Source: Alkalibacterium sp.
GTDB taxonomy: Bacteria > Bacillota > Bacilli > Lactobacillales > Carnobacteriaceae_A
Assembly: GCA_020832185.1 (NCBI GenBank)
Contig: JAFIFE010000004.1
Span: 1-37,238, forward strand
Reading direction: 5' to 3'
DNA length: 37,238 nt
In this document: in pieces, positions 16,472-26,339 of the stretch
How the letters are laid out: the number at the start of each line of letters is the position of its first letter
Position numbering within the stretch: position 1 is the stretch's first letter
The notes under the pieces: model-generated
What the model saw: only the letters and a program-made list of their open reading frames with translations
Database searches by the model: none
Told to the model about the DNA's origin: nothing
Program-made: the position numbers and the translations under genes

Positions 16472-17809
16472 ATGATCGATACTAAATTTTTATACAAAGG
16501 ATTGTTACTGCTTTCAACAGCCGGTTTATTAGCTGCTTGTGGAAATGGAGACAACGGCGACGCTGGTGACACAGGAACAGATACTGATACAACGGAAGAT
16601 GCAGCAGAAGATACAACTGAAGATACAAACGGTGAAACAGCTGAAGGGGAAGCTTCAAACGAAGACGAACCTGAAAAACCTGAAACACTTCACATGTGGG
16701 TCAACCAGGAAGAACAGCAGCTAGATGCATATGACGAAATCACTGCCCGCTTTACTGAAGAGTATGGCATCGACGTTCAGATCACACCATATGAAATGCT
16801 TGAACAGTTAGATGGGATGAGTTTAGACGGTCCTGCAGGTCAAGGTCCCGATTTATTCTTCCAGCCACATGACCGTATGGGAGACATTTACTTACAAGGG
16901 GTCGCTGCTGAATTAGAATTAACTGATGATCAGTTAGAGCGTTTAGGCGAATACAACGAAGAAGCTGTTCAATCATTCAGCTATGAAGGCATCCAATTCG
17001 GAATTCCAGCTGTTGTTGAAACATATGCTTTGTTTGTAAATAATGAATTAGTTCCTGAAGCACCTGAAACAATGGACGAATTACTGGAAATCGCACGTGA
17101 TTTAACAGATGGCGATCAGTATGGATTTATGATGGACGCAAGTAACTTATACTTCGCCTACCCATTCATTACTGCTGAAGGTGGATACATCTTCGAACAG
17201 GATGCTGATGGCGTGTATGACCCATCAAACATTGGATTAAATACACCAGAATCTGTAGCAGCTGTTGAAATGATGCAGTCATGGTTTGACGAAGGATTAA
17301 TGCCACCAGGAATCGACCTTGAAGTAGCGAACAGCTTATTCATGGATGGTCAATTAGGTATGGTAGTTAATGGACCGTGGGCTATTCCGGATTACCGCGA
17401 TTCTATCGGGGATAACTTACAGGTTGTTGAACTCCCAACTCAAAACGGTGAAAACTTAAACTCATTCTCAGGAAACAAAGGCTGGTTAGTCAACTATTAC
17501 ACTGAAAATGAATACTGGGCAACTGAATTAGCTCTATTTATTACAAATGAAGAAAGTTCACAGACCTACTTCGAAATGGCCGGTGAATTGCCAGCACATA
17601 CTGCAGTACAAATCGACGATGAACTCCTTGATCCAATTTTCGCACAAACTCAACACGCTCACCCAATGCCAAACATTCCAGAAATGTCACAAGTTTGGGA
17701 ACCACTAGGTGATGCTTTACAATTCGTACAACAAGGTGACGATGTACAAGAAGTACTAGATGAAGCTGTTCAAAACATTGAAGCTAACATTTCAATGATG
17801 GGACAATAA
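16472..17809 (+). CDS. malE: Maltodextrin ABC transporter substrate-binding lipoprotein
   Basis: 445 residues. The signal peptide ends in lipobox LLAAC, lipid anchor Cys23. An acidic linker (~25-72, Asp/Glu/Thr-rich) leads into a family-1 solute-binding fold of the maltose/maltodextrin type: LHMWVNQEEQQL at the start, FGIPAVVETYALFVNN, and NGPWAIPDY late in the domain are characteristic. Good AGGAGG ribosome site. It is followed by an intercistronic hairpin and two permease genes. Substrate is inferred from family and neighbourhood. Confidence 0.92.
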   Translation: MIDTKFLYKGLLLLSTAGLLAACGNGDNGDAGDTGTDTDTTEDAAEDTTEDTNGETAEGEASNEDEPEKPETLHMWVNQEEQQLDAYDEITARFTEEYGIDVQITPYEMLEQLDGMSLDGPAGQGPDLFFQPHDRMGDIYLQGVAAELELTDDQLERLGEYNEEAVQSFSYEGIQFGIPAVVETYALFVNNELVPEAPETMDELLEIARDLTDGDQYGFMMDASNLYFAYPFITAEGGYIFEQDADGVYDPSNIGLNTPESVAAVEMMQSWFDEGLMPPGIDLEVANSLFMDGQLGMVVNGPWAIPDYRDSIGDNLQVVELPTQNGENLNSFSGNKGWLVNYYTENEYWATELALFITNEESSQTYFEMAGELPAHTAVQIDDELLDPIFAQTQHAHPMPNIPEMSQVWEPLGDALQFVQQGDDVQEVLDEAVQNIEANISMMGQ

Positions 17810-17844
17810 GTTTCAATTTTAAAATTTAAACTCATTTGAATCGG

Positions 17845-17880
17845 GGAGATTGAGCAGGTTCGTTGACTCAATCTCCTTAT
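17845..17880 (+). terminator. Intercistronic stem-loop between malE and malF
   Basis: GGAGATTGAG (17845-17854) and CTCAATCTCC (17867-17876) form a perfect 10-bp stem, followed only by TTATT. It is probably a partial terminator or mRNA-stabilising hairpin that lets the binding protein be made in excess of the permeases. Confidence 0.7.
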
Positions 17881-17980
17881 TCATGTTAAATCATACGGAT
17901 GCATAGGGAGTATAGAGAGCGATGCTTTAAAGGCAACGAAGTCTCTTGTAAAGTATAGGGCTGATAGAAGGAGAGAGATT

Positions 17981-19297
17981 ATGCCTACTGACGAGAATAA
18001 AAACAAATTTGAGCACCCAGTGAATGCCAATTTAGATCATAGTCCCAAAAAGGCTATGCTGTTATCATTGATTCCTGGGATGGGTCAGATTTATAATAAG
18101 CGACTAATTAAAGGAATAATTATATTTGTACTGTTCGCAGCATTTACGGTCATGATGGTTGAATTTATTGCTTCAGGCTTACAAGGCTTGATCACATTAG
18201 GAACAGAACCAAGGATAGATGATTCACGCGTATTTCTGATTGAAGGAATTTTAGCCATTATATTCACTGTGTTTTATGGCGTCTTCTATTATTTCAATAT
18301 ACAGGATGCCAAAATTGAAGCACGCAGAATAAGAGACGGCTGGCGTGCCGGTACCGTTATGGAAAACTTCAGAAACGCATGGGACACTGCTTTCCCTTAC
18401 GTACTGATTGGTCCGGGATTCATGCTTCTGATTTTTGTGGTTATCTTGCCGCTATTGTTTATGGCGTTTTTAGCGTTCACAAACTATAATCTTTACAATG
18501 CGCCTCCCCGCAATATTCTACAGTGGGTAGGATTTGATAATTTCGTCAGATTAGTGACGATCGGTGAATGGCGTACAACGTTCTTCAGTGTTCTATCATG
18601 GACGTTGACATGGACATTTGTTGCTACAACATTGTCTATTGCACTAGCGATGTTTTTAGCGATTCTGACTAATGACAAACGATTAAAAGGCACACGAATC
18701 ATCCGTACGGTCCTGATCCTGCCTTGGGCAGTTCCCGGATTCGTAACGATCATAATCTTTTCAGCTCTATTTAATGACAACTTTGGTGCCATAAATACAG
18801 ATATTATTATGCCGCTGTTTGGGACAAGTATTCCATGGATGTCCAGCGTTATGTGGAGTCGTATCGCAATCATCATGATTCAGGTATGGCTTGGCTTCCC
18901 TTATGTTTACGCCTTATTCTCAGGTGTACTAAAAGGGATATCAGATGACTGGTATGAAGCAGCTGATATGGATGGGGCAACAAAATGGCAGAAATTCATA
19001 AACATTACGTTTCCACATTTAATGTTTGCGACTGGACCGATTTTGTTGACACAATATACATTCAACTTCAATAACTTCAATATCATCTACCTGTTTAATG
19101 AAGGTGGACCTGCAGTCCGCGGACAGAGTGCCGGTGGAACAGACATCCTGATTTCATGGGTATACAACTTAACCTTTACGAATTCACAGTACAGTATGGC
19201 TGCTGCCATCTCACTTATACTGGGATTAATAGTAGCGACTTTCGCGTTCTTCCAGTTCCGTCGCTCACGATCATTCAAAGATGAGGGGAATTTCTAA
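17981..19297 (+). CDS. malF: Maltodextrin ABC transporter permease MalF
   Basis: 438-residue inner-membrane subunit. An N-terminal pair of hydrophobic segments around SLIPGMGQIYNKR (~29-41) precedes the permease core, an extension common in Firmicute MalF proteins. The EAA loop that docks the ATPase is at ~326 (EAADMDGATKWQKF). The ribosome site AAGGAGAG lies just upstream. Its stop overlaps the start of malG (TAATG), so the two are translationally coupled. No ATPase gene is in the window. Confidence 0.92.
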   Translation: MPTDENKNKFEHPVNANLDHSPKKAMLLSLIPGMGQIYNKRLIKGIIIFVLFAAFTVMMVEFIASGLQGLITLGTEPRIDDSRVFLIEGILAIIFTVFYGVFYYFNIQDAKIEARRIRDGWRAGTVMENFRNAWDTAFPYVLIGPGFMLLIFVVILPLLFMAFLAFTNYNLYNAPPRNILQWVGFDNFVRLVTIGEWRTTFFSVLSWTLTWTFVATTLSIALAMFLAILTNDKRLKGTRIIRTVLILPWAVPGFVTIIIFSALFNDNFGAINTDIIMPLFGTSIPWMSSVMWSRIAIIMIQVWLGFPYVYALFSGVLKGISDDWYEAADMDGATKWQKFINITFPHLMFATGPILLTQYTFNFNNFNIIYLFNEGGPAVRGQSAGGTDILISWVYNLTFTNSQYSMAAAISLILGLIVATFAFFQFRRSRSFKDEGNF

Positions 19298-20175
19298 TGA
19301 GTAAATTATTCGAACGTATGCAGAAGAAACAATTTACACGCAAGCAGAGAAGCAAAATAGAAGTAGGCTTGATCTACCTCATTATTGCAATCATGTTTGT
19401 TATTATCTTCTACCCATTGTTCTGGGCGTTTGCAATTTCAATGAATACCTCATCGAATTTGTATACAGCTTCTCTATCCCCTGAAAACTGGTCTTTGGAT
19501 AACTATATCTGGCTCTTTACCAATCCAAGAAGTGACTACCTGCTTTGGTACCGTAACACATTATTCGTGTCCTCAGTGGTTACAGTGGTCACCACTTTAT
19601 TAGTCAGTTTTACAGCTTACGCGTTCTCACGCTACCGTTTCAGAGGGCGTACGTATGGCCTATATGCTTTTCTTTTACTACAAATGTTTCCGGTTTTAAT
19701 GGCAATGGTGGCTTTATTTATCCTGCTTAATACAATTGGCTTACTTGATAATCTATGGGGACTGATCCTGATTTATATTGGTGGAGGGATTCCGATGAAC
19801 TCTTTCCTAGTCAAAGGGTACTTGGATACTTTACCTAAATCACTTGATGAGTCAGCTAAAATGGATGGTGCAGGGCACTTCAGGATTTTCTTCCAGATAT
19901 TACTGCCTCTTGCAAAACCTATTTTATCAGTGGTAGCCTTGTTCAACTTCATGGCGCCATTTATGGACTTCATCCTGCCTCGTATCGTTCTAAGAAGCCC
20001 TGAGAACTTCACGCTAGCACTAGGGTTGTATAACTTTGTTAACGCACAGTTTTCAAACAACTTTAGTCGATTTGCAGCAGGTGCTGTGCTGATCGCAATT
20101 CCAATTGCGTCAGTTTACCTGGTGCTTCAGAAGTATCTGATCTCAGGTCTTGCTTCTGGTGCGACAAAAGGATAG
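19297..20175 (+). CDS. malG: Maltodextrin ABC transporter permease MalG
   Basis: 292 residues, about six membrane segments. The EAA loop is at ~184 (DESAKMDGAGHFRIFF). It overlaps the malF stop by one base. It forms the membrane channel with MalF and receives maltodextrins from MalE. A strong terminator follows. Confidence 0.92.
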   Translation: MSKLFERMQKKQFTRKQRSKIEVGLIYLIIAIMFVIIFYPLFWAFAISMNTSSNLYTASLSPENWSLDNYIWLFTNPRSDYLLWYRNTLFVSSVVTVVTTLLVSFTAYAFSRYRFRGRTYGLYAFLLLQMFPVLMAMVALFILLNTIGLLDNLWGLILIYIGGGIPMNSFLVKGYLDTLPKSLDESAKMDGAGHFRIFFQILLPLAKPILSVVALFNFMAPFMDFILPRIVLRSPENFTLALGLYNFVNAQFSNNFSRFAAGAVLIAIPIASVYLVLQKYLISGLASGATKG

Positions 20176-20186
20176 GAACAACTTAA

Positions 20187-20223
20187 GCTCTCCTTACACC
20201 TATTGTAGGGAGAGCAGTTTTTT
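20187..20223 (+). terminator. Terminator after malG
   Basis: GCTCTCCTTACA and TGTAGGGAGAGC pair with one mismatch and are followed by AG and six Ts. Confidence 0.85.
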
Positions 20224-20231
20224 ACTCATTT

Positions 20232-20245
20232 TGTAAGCGTTAACT
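20232..20245. promoter_or_regulatory. Perfect cre (CcpA) site before the amylopullulanase gene
   Basis: TGTAAGCGTTAACT matches the cre consensus TGWAARCGYTWNCW at every position. It lies about 25 bases before the ATG, between the malG terminator and the ribosome site AGAGGAG. No separate promoter is evident, so transcription may come from read-through. Confidence 0.75.
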
Positions 20246-20269
20246 AAAAAAGAAGAGGAGTTAAAATAA

Positions 20270-23200
20270 ATGAACAGAAAATCGAGTTCTTTCTTTTCAG
20301 CTTTCTTGGTTGTATTAATGGTCTTTCAGTCGTTGGCAAGTGTTCTTCCGGTCTTTTCAGAAACGGTCAATGCCGAAACTGAACGGCAGTTACGGATTCA
20401 TCTGGAGACGGATTCTATTGATAACGATTTATCTCTATGGATATGGGGAGATGTATTAAGGGAATCATCAGAAACTTCTGAATGGCCGAGTGGGTCGGCC
20501 TTCAATGAAGAGAATCAGACAGATTTTGGGTATTATCAGGATATCCTAATTCAATCGGATGCAGAAGAAATCGGGCTGATTCCAGTTTACGGCGATGAAT
20601 CCAAGTTTATAGATGAAGATGTCATCATTTCTTTATTTGAAGGGGTCGAAGATGTATGGATCAGAGAAGACGGATCAGTATATTACTATGAGCCGATTGA
20701 CTTTGAGTCTCCAACTATTCGTCTTCACTTTTATGATGAATCTGAGGAGTATTCGGACTACGGAGTATGGTTCTGGGGCGCAGCGCCTAACCATCCACAA
20801 AATTGGCCGGACGATGCCATCCGCTTTTCTGCCGATCAGGTAGGCCCTTATGGGGCGTATATCGATATTCCTGTAAACGAAAACGCTACTGGATTTTCGT
20901 TTCTGATATTGAATACGGCTACAGGCGACCAGACAGGGGATCTTATTTTTGAAGATCTAAACACTCATCAGCAGGTATTTCTGAAAGCTGGTGTGGAGGA
21001 GGTCTTTACTAATCCATTCTACCGCTCACCAGAGCCAGAGGATGAAAGAGAAGAAACAGAGGGAGAAGGAGATATTTCGGTTTCTGCTTCTGTGAATCGT
21101 TCGTTTGATTATTCAGAGCACGGCCTCCTGGATGTTGAGATTGAAAACAATTCAGACTTGGGGATTGACCGAATAGCTGCAGACGTGTCATCAATTGGTG
21201 GACGCGATAACTTATCGATTTCACCGGAATTGGCCCGTGTCACATTGTCGGCTGATCACACGGTGGCGCCAGGGACGTATCCGATTACGGTTACGGTATG
21301 GGACGAGAATAATGGACGTTACACCACTCAAACAGAGGTGACCATCGAGGCCCGAAATAAAGCCGATGGGGAGCGTGACTGGGATGAAGAAATTATTTAC
21401 TTCATGCTGACAGACCGCTTTGCTGACGGAGACGAATCAAACAACAATCCGTATGGACTTGACTATGAAAATGCAGACAATCCACGTGGAACGTATCAGG
21501 GTGGGGACTTCAAAGGGGTCACTCAAAATCTTGAGTACCTTGATGAATTAGGCGTCTCAACTATCTGGATCACTCCTATTGTTGAAAACGTTGGCTATGA
21601 TGTCGAATATGCAAGTTCAGATGGAAGTTACTATGGGTATCACGGGTACTGGGCATCAAACTTTGAGGAACTGAATCCTCATTTGGGTACACTGGCTGAA
21701 TTTCATGAACTGATCGATTCAGCAGCAGAACGGCATATAAATATCATGGTTGACGTCGTCTTGAATCACCCAGGTTACGGCTTACATCCAGACAATGGTG
21801 TACCAAATCCGCCTGAAGGGTATCCAACTAATGAAGACCGTGCACGTTTTGACGGCATGATCAGAGAAAATCCGGGTGGGAATGACTTGACTATGGAACT
21901 GGCTGGTTTACCTGATTTCATCACTGAACGTCAGGACGTCAGAGAACAGCTGGTCGAGTGGCAGGCTGATTGGATCAGCAAGTCTACAACTCCAAGCGGA
22001 AATGCTATTGCAAGTTACCGTGTGGATACAGTGAAACATGTGGATGACACCACATGGCAGCATTTCAAAAACGAATTAGTAGAAAAAGATCCTGGCTTCC
22101 GACTCATTGGTGAATCATGGGGAGCAAATTACAATAGCCATACACGTTACTTGAACTCAGGAATGATGGATAGCCTGCTTGATTTCAGCTTTAAAGACTA
22201 TGCCTCCAATTTTGTTAGAGGAAATCTGGAAGCAGCAAACAACCAGCTGATCGAACGCAATCAGGCACTTTCAAGCGACGCTACACTAGGACAATTTTTG
22301 GGCAGTCACGATGAAGCAGGCTTTTTGCATAATCATGGCAATGATGAAGGCATGCTCAAGTTAGCTGCATCGCTTCAAATTACGGCTAAAGGACAGCCCG
22401 TTATCTATTACGGTGAAGAATTGGGGCAGACAGGGACAGATAACTGGCCACAATACGATAACCGTTATGATTTAGCATGGGAAGACGTTGAAGGAAATGA
22501 CATTCTGGCTCATTATCAGGAAGTGATCGGATTCAGAAATGAGTTCAGTGAGGTCCTCTCAAGAGGGTCAAGAAGCGAGTTCTTAACTTCTGATGACAGT
22601 GAATGGATGATGGTGGAACGTGCGCTGAATGATGAATCAGTCTTTATGGCATTCAATGTATCAGAAGAAGAGCAGACGATTTCGGTACAGGTAGAAAATG
22701 AGAATGTGATCGTAATGGATCACTATTCAGGCGTTGACTACACTGCAACGGAAGTGGATGGCAGTTATGTACTGACGTTTACAGTACCGGCAATGGCAGA
22801 CGGTGGAACAGCGCTGCTTTCAACTGAAAATGGCACGTTTATTTCTCAGGAAGTCGAGACGCCTCAAGAAGAGAGCGAAATAGAAGACGGCTTTTTTCGT
22901 CTCCATTTTGCGACGCTTCCAGAGAATGATCCGGCGAATCTGGGGCTTTGGGTCTGGGAAGATGTAAAAGACCCGTCTGATACACTAGGCTCATGGCCAA
23001 ACGCTGCGTTATCATTTGGGGATGCAGTCAGTACAGATTATGGGTATTACATGGATGTGGAACTCGCTGATGATCCGGAAGTCATCGGATTTTTGATTAA
23101 TAACCGCAGCGGGTCAAATTTGACAGGAGATTTAAGGGTAGGCCTACTGACTCCTGAAATGAATGAGGCATGGCTCGATCACGAGTATACTATTTATCCG

Positions 23201-26041
23201 TATGAACCCTTATTCGAAGAAGATATGATTCGTATCAACTATCAGAGACCAAATGACGATTATGAAAATTGGGGCTTGTGGACGTGGGGCGATGTACTGG
23301 CACCCACTGAAAACTGGGCATCTGGTGCGTTGGATAGTGACGGCACAGGTCGAAACGGGACTTATTTCAACCTTGAACTCGCTGAAAACGCACAGGAAAT
23401 CGGATTCTTATTTGTACAAAAAGATGGGTCTGCACAGACAACCGATTACAGGTTCCAAGGCTTGTCTGAACACAGTCAGTTATTTGTACGTGAAGGAGAC
23501 GATACTATTTACACCAATCCTTATTATGTCAGAGAAGATGGCATGATCAGAGCCGAACAGATATCTGAAACTCACATTGAAGTGTTTTTCCATTCAACAG
23601 AAGCTCTATCGGAAGAGCAGCTTCAGGATTTGATTCAAGTCACTGATAAAGAGGGGATTGCAGTTGCGTTTACCTCGGTTACAGTAGACCATGACCGTAA
23701 TGCTGTCATATTAGAAGGAAACTTTTCATTAACTCTAGCTCCATACAGTGTGGTGTTTGATGGAAAACAAGTAGATGCCCGTATGGGATGGCGCTTGAAA
23801 GATGAATTATATGCATACGATGGTGCGTTGGGTCTTGACCTCCGCGAAGACGGCACAGCTGACTTGAAAGTATGGTCACCAAGTGCAGATGCTGTCCGAG
23901 TCGTGTTATACGATAAAGACAACCAGTCTGAAATTGTTCGAGATGATATTGAAATGACATCAGTGGATTCAGGTGTCTGGGAAATCGTTCTTGATGAAGA
24001 ATCTACAGGTTTAGACGACGTGACGGGTTACTTCTACCATTTTGAAATTGAACGCAATGGGGAAGCCGTATTGGCTTTAGATCCTTATGCCCGTTCGATG
24101 GCAGCCTGGGATAGCAGCGACCCGGACAATTACATCGGTAAAGCAGCTATTGTGAACCCGAGTCATATTGGACCAGAACTGGAGTACGCAAACATTGAAG
24201 GGTACGAAAAACGCGAAGATGCGATCATTTATGAAATTCATGTCAGAGATTTCACTTCAGATCCTTCGATCGAAGAAGAGCTTGACAGTCAATTTGGCAC
24301 ATTCAGTGCATTTATTGAGAAACTGGATTACATTGAAAGTTTAGGTGTGACTCATATACAAATGCTTCCTGTCATGAGTTATTTCTTTGCGAACGAGTTT
24401 GAAAACAGCGAACGCATGCTAAACTATTCTTCAACGAACACAAACTATAACTGGGGTTACGACCCACACAGTTATTTCTCCTTGACTGGGATGTACTCAG
24501 AAAATCCTGAAGACCCAGCTAAACGAATTGAAGAATTCAAACAGTTGATTGACGAAATTCACAGTCGCGGAATGGGTGTTGTACTGGACGTTGTCTACAA
24601 CCATACGGCGAGAGAGCATATTTTTGAAGATCTGGAACCAAACTATTATCACTTCATGGATCAGGACGGCACATCCCGTACAAGTTTCGGCGGTGGACGT
24701 TTAGGAACCACGCATGAAATGGCGCGACGTATTTTAGTCGATTCTATCACTTACTGGGTCGAAGAGTTCAAAGTAGATGGATTCCGCTTCGATATGATGG
24801 GTGACCATGATGCAGAAAGTATCCAAATCGCTTTTGATGAAGCGAAGGAACTGAATCCGAATATTTTAATGATCGGTGAGGGCTGGCGTACATTTGTAGG
24901 AGACGAAGGATACGAAGACGTTATGCCTGCAGATCAGGACTGGATGCAGCATACGGATGCAGTCGGTTCATTCTCAGATGATTTCAGAAATGAACTGAAA
25001 TCCGGATTCGGCAGCGAAGGGCAACCACGTTTTATCACTGGTGGGGCGCGTTCAATCCAGCAGATTTACGATAACCTGACAGCTAATCCGCATAACTTTA
25101 CAGCGACAAATCCGGGCGATGTGGTTCCTTATATTGCAGCACATGATAACTTGACGCTGCATGACGTAATCGCGCAGTCTATTCAAAAAGACCCTGAAGA
25201 TCACCAGCAGGAAATCCATCAGCGTATCCGTTTAGGCAACTTGATGGTACTGACAGCTCAAGGGACACCGTTCATTCACGCTGGTCAGGAATTTGGACGG
25301 ACAAAACAATTCCGAGATCCAGACTTTATCGAACCAGTTGCGGCTGAAATGGTTCCATATAAATCAACATTCATGACGAATGCTGATGGCAGTCCATTCT
25401 TGTATCCGTACTTTATTCATGACTCGTATGATTCAACAGATGCAATCAACATGTTTGACTGGAACAAAGCAACTAACGAAGAAGCTTACCCAATCAATAC
25501 ATTGACGCAATCTTACACAACGGGATTGATCGAGCTGAGAAGAAGTACAGATGCCTTCCGTAAAGGAACAATGGATGAAATTTCAGACATGGTCTCACTA
25601 GTCGATGTTCCTGAAATAGGTGAAACAGATTTAGTTATCGTCTACCGCGCAGAAGATTCGAATGGAGATGTCTACTACGTCTTCGTGAATGCCGATGACT
25701 CTGAACGCACATTGACTCTAAATACTGATTTGACTGAAGGCTACGTCATTGTAGACGGAGAAAACGCAGGCACGCGTGCAATCGCTAGTCCTGAAGGCAT
25801 TTCTGTTGAAGAAAGTGGCGTAACACTAGCTCCATTAACTGCTTCAGTAGTGGTGTTGACAAACAGAGACATGGAAGATAATCCGGACGAAGAGGATGAA
25901 AAAGAAGAAAGTCATCCTAGAGATAAAGCGCCGGGTCAACAAGAGGGACACCCTAGAGATAATGCACCAGGACGACAAGACGGTCATCCCAGGGATAATG
26001 CTCCAGGAAGAAACAATCCCAAAGGCAAGTCTCCAAGGTAA
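20270..26041 (+). CDS. Extracellular amylopullulanase with two GH13 catalytic domains
   Basis: 1923 residues, signal peptide ~1-35. Order: two PUD/CBM41-like starch-binding modules (~38-135, ~148-255), an Ig-like segment (~270-360), an alpha-amylase GH13 barrel (~365-850; Asp586, Glu615, Asp681), two more CBM41-like modules (~875-970, ~985-1085), pullulanase accessory and CBM48-like domains (~1090-1290), then a type I pullulanase barrel (~1300-1780) with YNWGYDP at 1393-1399, nucleophile Asp1508, acid/base Glu1537 and Asp1626. The tail (1882-1923) has three 12-residue HPRD(N/K)APG repeats. Both catalytic triads look intact, so it should cut both alpha-1,4 and alpha-1,6 links. The two-active-site layout is known from Bifidobacterium ApuB and an alkaliphilic Bacillus amylopullulanase. 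A LPxTG anchor is absent. Confidence 0.93.
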   Translation: MNRKSSSFFSAFLVVLMVFQSLASVLPVFSETVNAETERQLRIHLETDSIDNDLSLWIWGDVLRESSETSEWPSGSAFNEENQTDFGYYQDILIQSDAEEIGLIPVYGDESKFIDEDVIISLFEGVEDVWIREDGSVYYYEPIDFESPTIRLHFYDESEEYSDYGVWFWGAAPNHPQNWPDDAIRFSADQVGPYGAYIDIPVNENATGFSFLILNTATGDQTGDLIFEDLNTHQQVFLKAGVEEVFTNPFYRSPEPEDEREETEGEGDISVSASVNRSFDYSEHGLLDVEIENNSDLGIDRIAADVSSIGGRDNLSISPELARVTLSADHTVAPGTYPITVTVWDENNGRYTTQTEVTIEARNKADGERDWDEEIIYFMLTDRFADGDESNNNPYGLDYENADNPRGTYQGGDFKGVTQNLEYLDELGVSTIWITPIVENVGYDVEYASSDGSYYGYHGYWASNFEELNPHLGTLAEFHELIDSAAERHINIMVDVVLNHPGYGLHPDNGVPNPPEGYPTNEDRARFDGMIRENPGGNDLTMELAGLPDFITERQDVREQLVEWQADWISKSTTPSGNAIASYRVDTVKHVDDTTWQHFKNELVEKDPGFRLIGESWGANYNSHTRYLNSGMMDSLLDFSFKDYASNFVRGNLEAANNQLIERNQALSSDATLGQFLGSHDEAGFLHNHGNDEGMLKLAASLQITAKGQPVIYYGEELGQTGTDNWPQYDNRYDLAWEDVEGNDILAHYQEVIGFRNEFSEVLSRGSRSEFLTSDDSEWMMVERALNDESVFMAFNVSEEEQTISVQVENENVIVMDHYSGVDYTATEVDGSYVLTFTVPAMADGGTALLSTENGTFISQEVETPQEESEIEDGFFRLHFATLPENDPANLGLWVWEDVKDPSDTLGSWPNAALSFGDAVSTDYGYYMDVELADDPEVIGFLINNRSGSNLTGDLRVGLLTPEMNEAWLDHEYTIYPYEPLFEEDMIRINYQRPNDDYENWGLWTWGDVLAPTENWASGALDSDGTGRNGTYFNLELAENAQEIGFLFVQKDGSAQTTDYRFQGLSEHSQLFVREGDDTIYTNPYYVREDGMIRAEQISETHIEVFFHSTEALSEEQLQDLIQVTDKEGIAVAFTSVTVDHDRNAVILEGNFSLTLAPYSVVFDGKQVDARMGWRLKDELYAYDGALGLDLREDGTADLKVWSPSADAVRVVLYDKDNQSEIVRDDIEMTSVDSGVWEIVLDEESTGLDDVTGYFYHFEIERNGEAVLALDPYARSMAAWDSSDPDNYIGKAAIVNPSHIGPELEYANIEGYEKREDAIIYEIHVRDFTSDPSIEEELDSQFGTFSAFIEKLDYIESLGVTHIQMLPVMSYFFANEFENSERMLNYSSTNTNYNWGYDPHSYFSLTGMYSENPEDPAKRIEEFKQLIDEIHSRGMGVVLDVVYNHTAREHIFEDLEPNYYHFMDQDGTSRTSFGGGRLGTTHEMARRILVDSITYWVEEFKVDGFRFDMMGDHDAESIQIAFDEAKELNPNILMIGEGWRTFVGDEGYEDVMPADQDWMQHTDAVGSFSDDFRNELKSGFGSEGQPRFITGGARSIQQIYDNLTANPHNFTATNPGDVVPYIAAHDNLTLHDVIAQSIQKDPEDHQQEIHQRIRLGNLMVLTAQGTPFIHAGQEFGRTKQFRDPDFIEPVAAEMVPYKSTFMTNADGSPFLYPYFIHDSYDSTDAINMFDWNKATNEEAYPINTLTQSYTTGLIELRRSTDAFRKGTMDEISDMVSLVDVPEIGETDLVIVYRAEDSNGDVYYVFVNADDSERTLTLNTDLTEGYVIVDGENAGTRAIASPEGISVEESGVTLAPLTASVVVLTNRDMEDNPDEEDEKEESHPRDKAPGQQEGHPRDNAPGRQDGHPRDNAPGRNNPKGKSPR
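25913..26020 (+). repeat. Three 36-bp in-frame repeats at the 3' end of the amylopullulanase gene
   Basis: Each encodes HPRD(N/K)APG plus four variable polar residues (25913-25948, 25949-25984, 25985-26020), followed by the basic end KGKSPR. The amino acids are better conserved than the codons, suggesting selection on the peptide. Confidence 0.8.
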
Positions 26042-26063
26042 TCGATAGATGAGTTTATTGACA

Positions 26064-26218
26064 GGTCCCTGTAATGCAGGTGATAAAGAACAGGGGACTC
26101 TCGTTTGAGGGTAGACTTAATACGTTTGATACACCTCATTTGGGGGTAAGCCTCAGATAATGAAATATTAATAACGGGCACTCTCCTTTTCTGTGCATTA
26201 GGCACGAAGGGAGAGTGC
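26064..26218 (+). terminator. Two stem-loops after the amylopullulanase gene
   Basis: The first is GTCCCTGT (26065-26072) with ACAGGGGAC (26090-26098, one bulge), with a poor T tail. The second is a tall branched hairpin, GCACTCTCC (26178-26186) with GGAGAGTGC (26210-26218) and an inner GTGC/GCAC helix, also with a weak T tail. Together they probably terminate or process the message. The rest of the 298-base gap shows no gene. Confidence 0.55.
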
Positions 26219-26291
26219 GTTAGTTTAACCAGAATACTGACTGGAAATAGGGAGAGATATACAGAACTGGATTATATCTAAGACGACCTAA

Positions 26292-26297
26292 TATAAT
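26292..26297 (+). promoter_or_regulatory. Possible -10 box (TATAAT) before the second pullulanase
   Basis: A perfect TATAAT with no convincing -35. If used, transcription would start about where the AAAGGAG ribosome site begins (26304), leaving almost no leader. This is unusual and may be coincidental. Confidence 0.25.
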
Positions 26298-26339
26298 AGG
26301 GACAAAGGAGAGGATCGTATCAATACGAATTTTAAAGAA

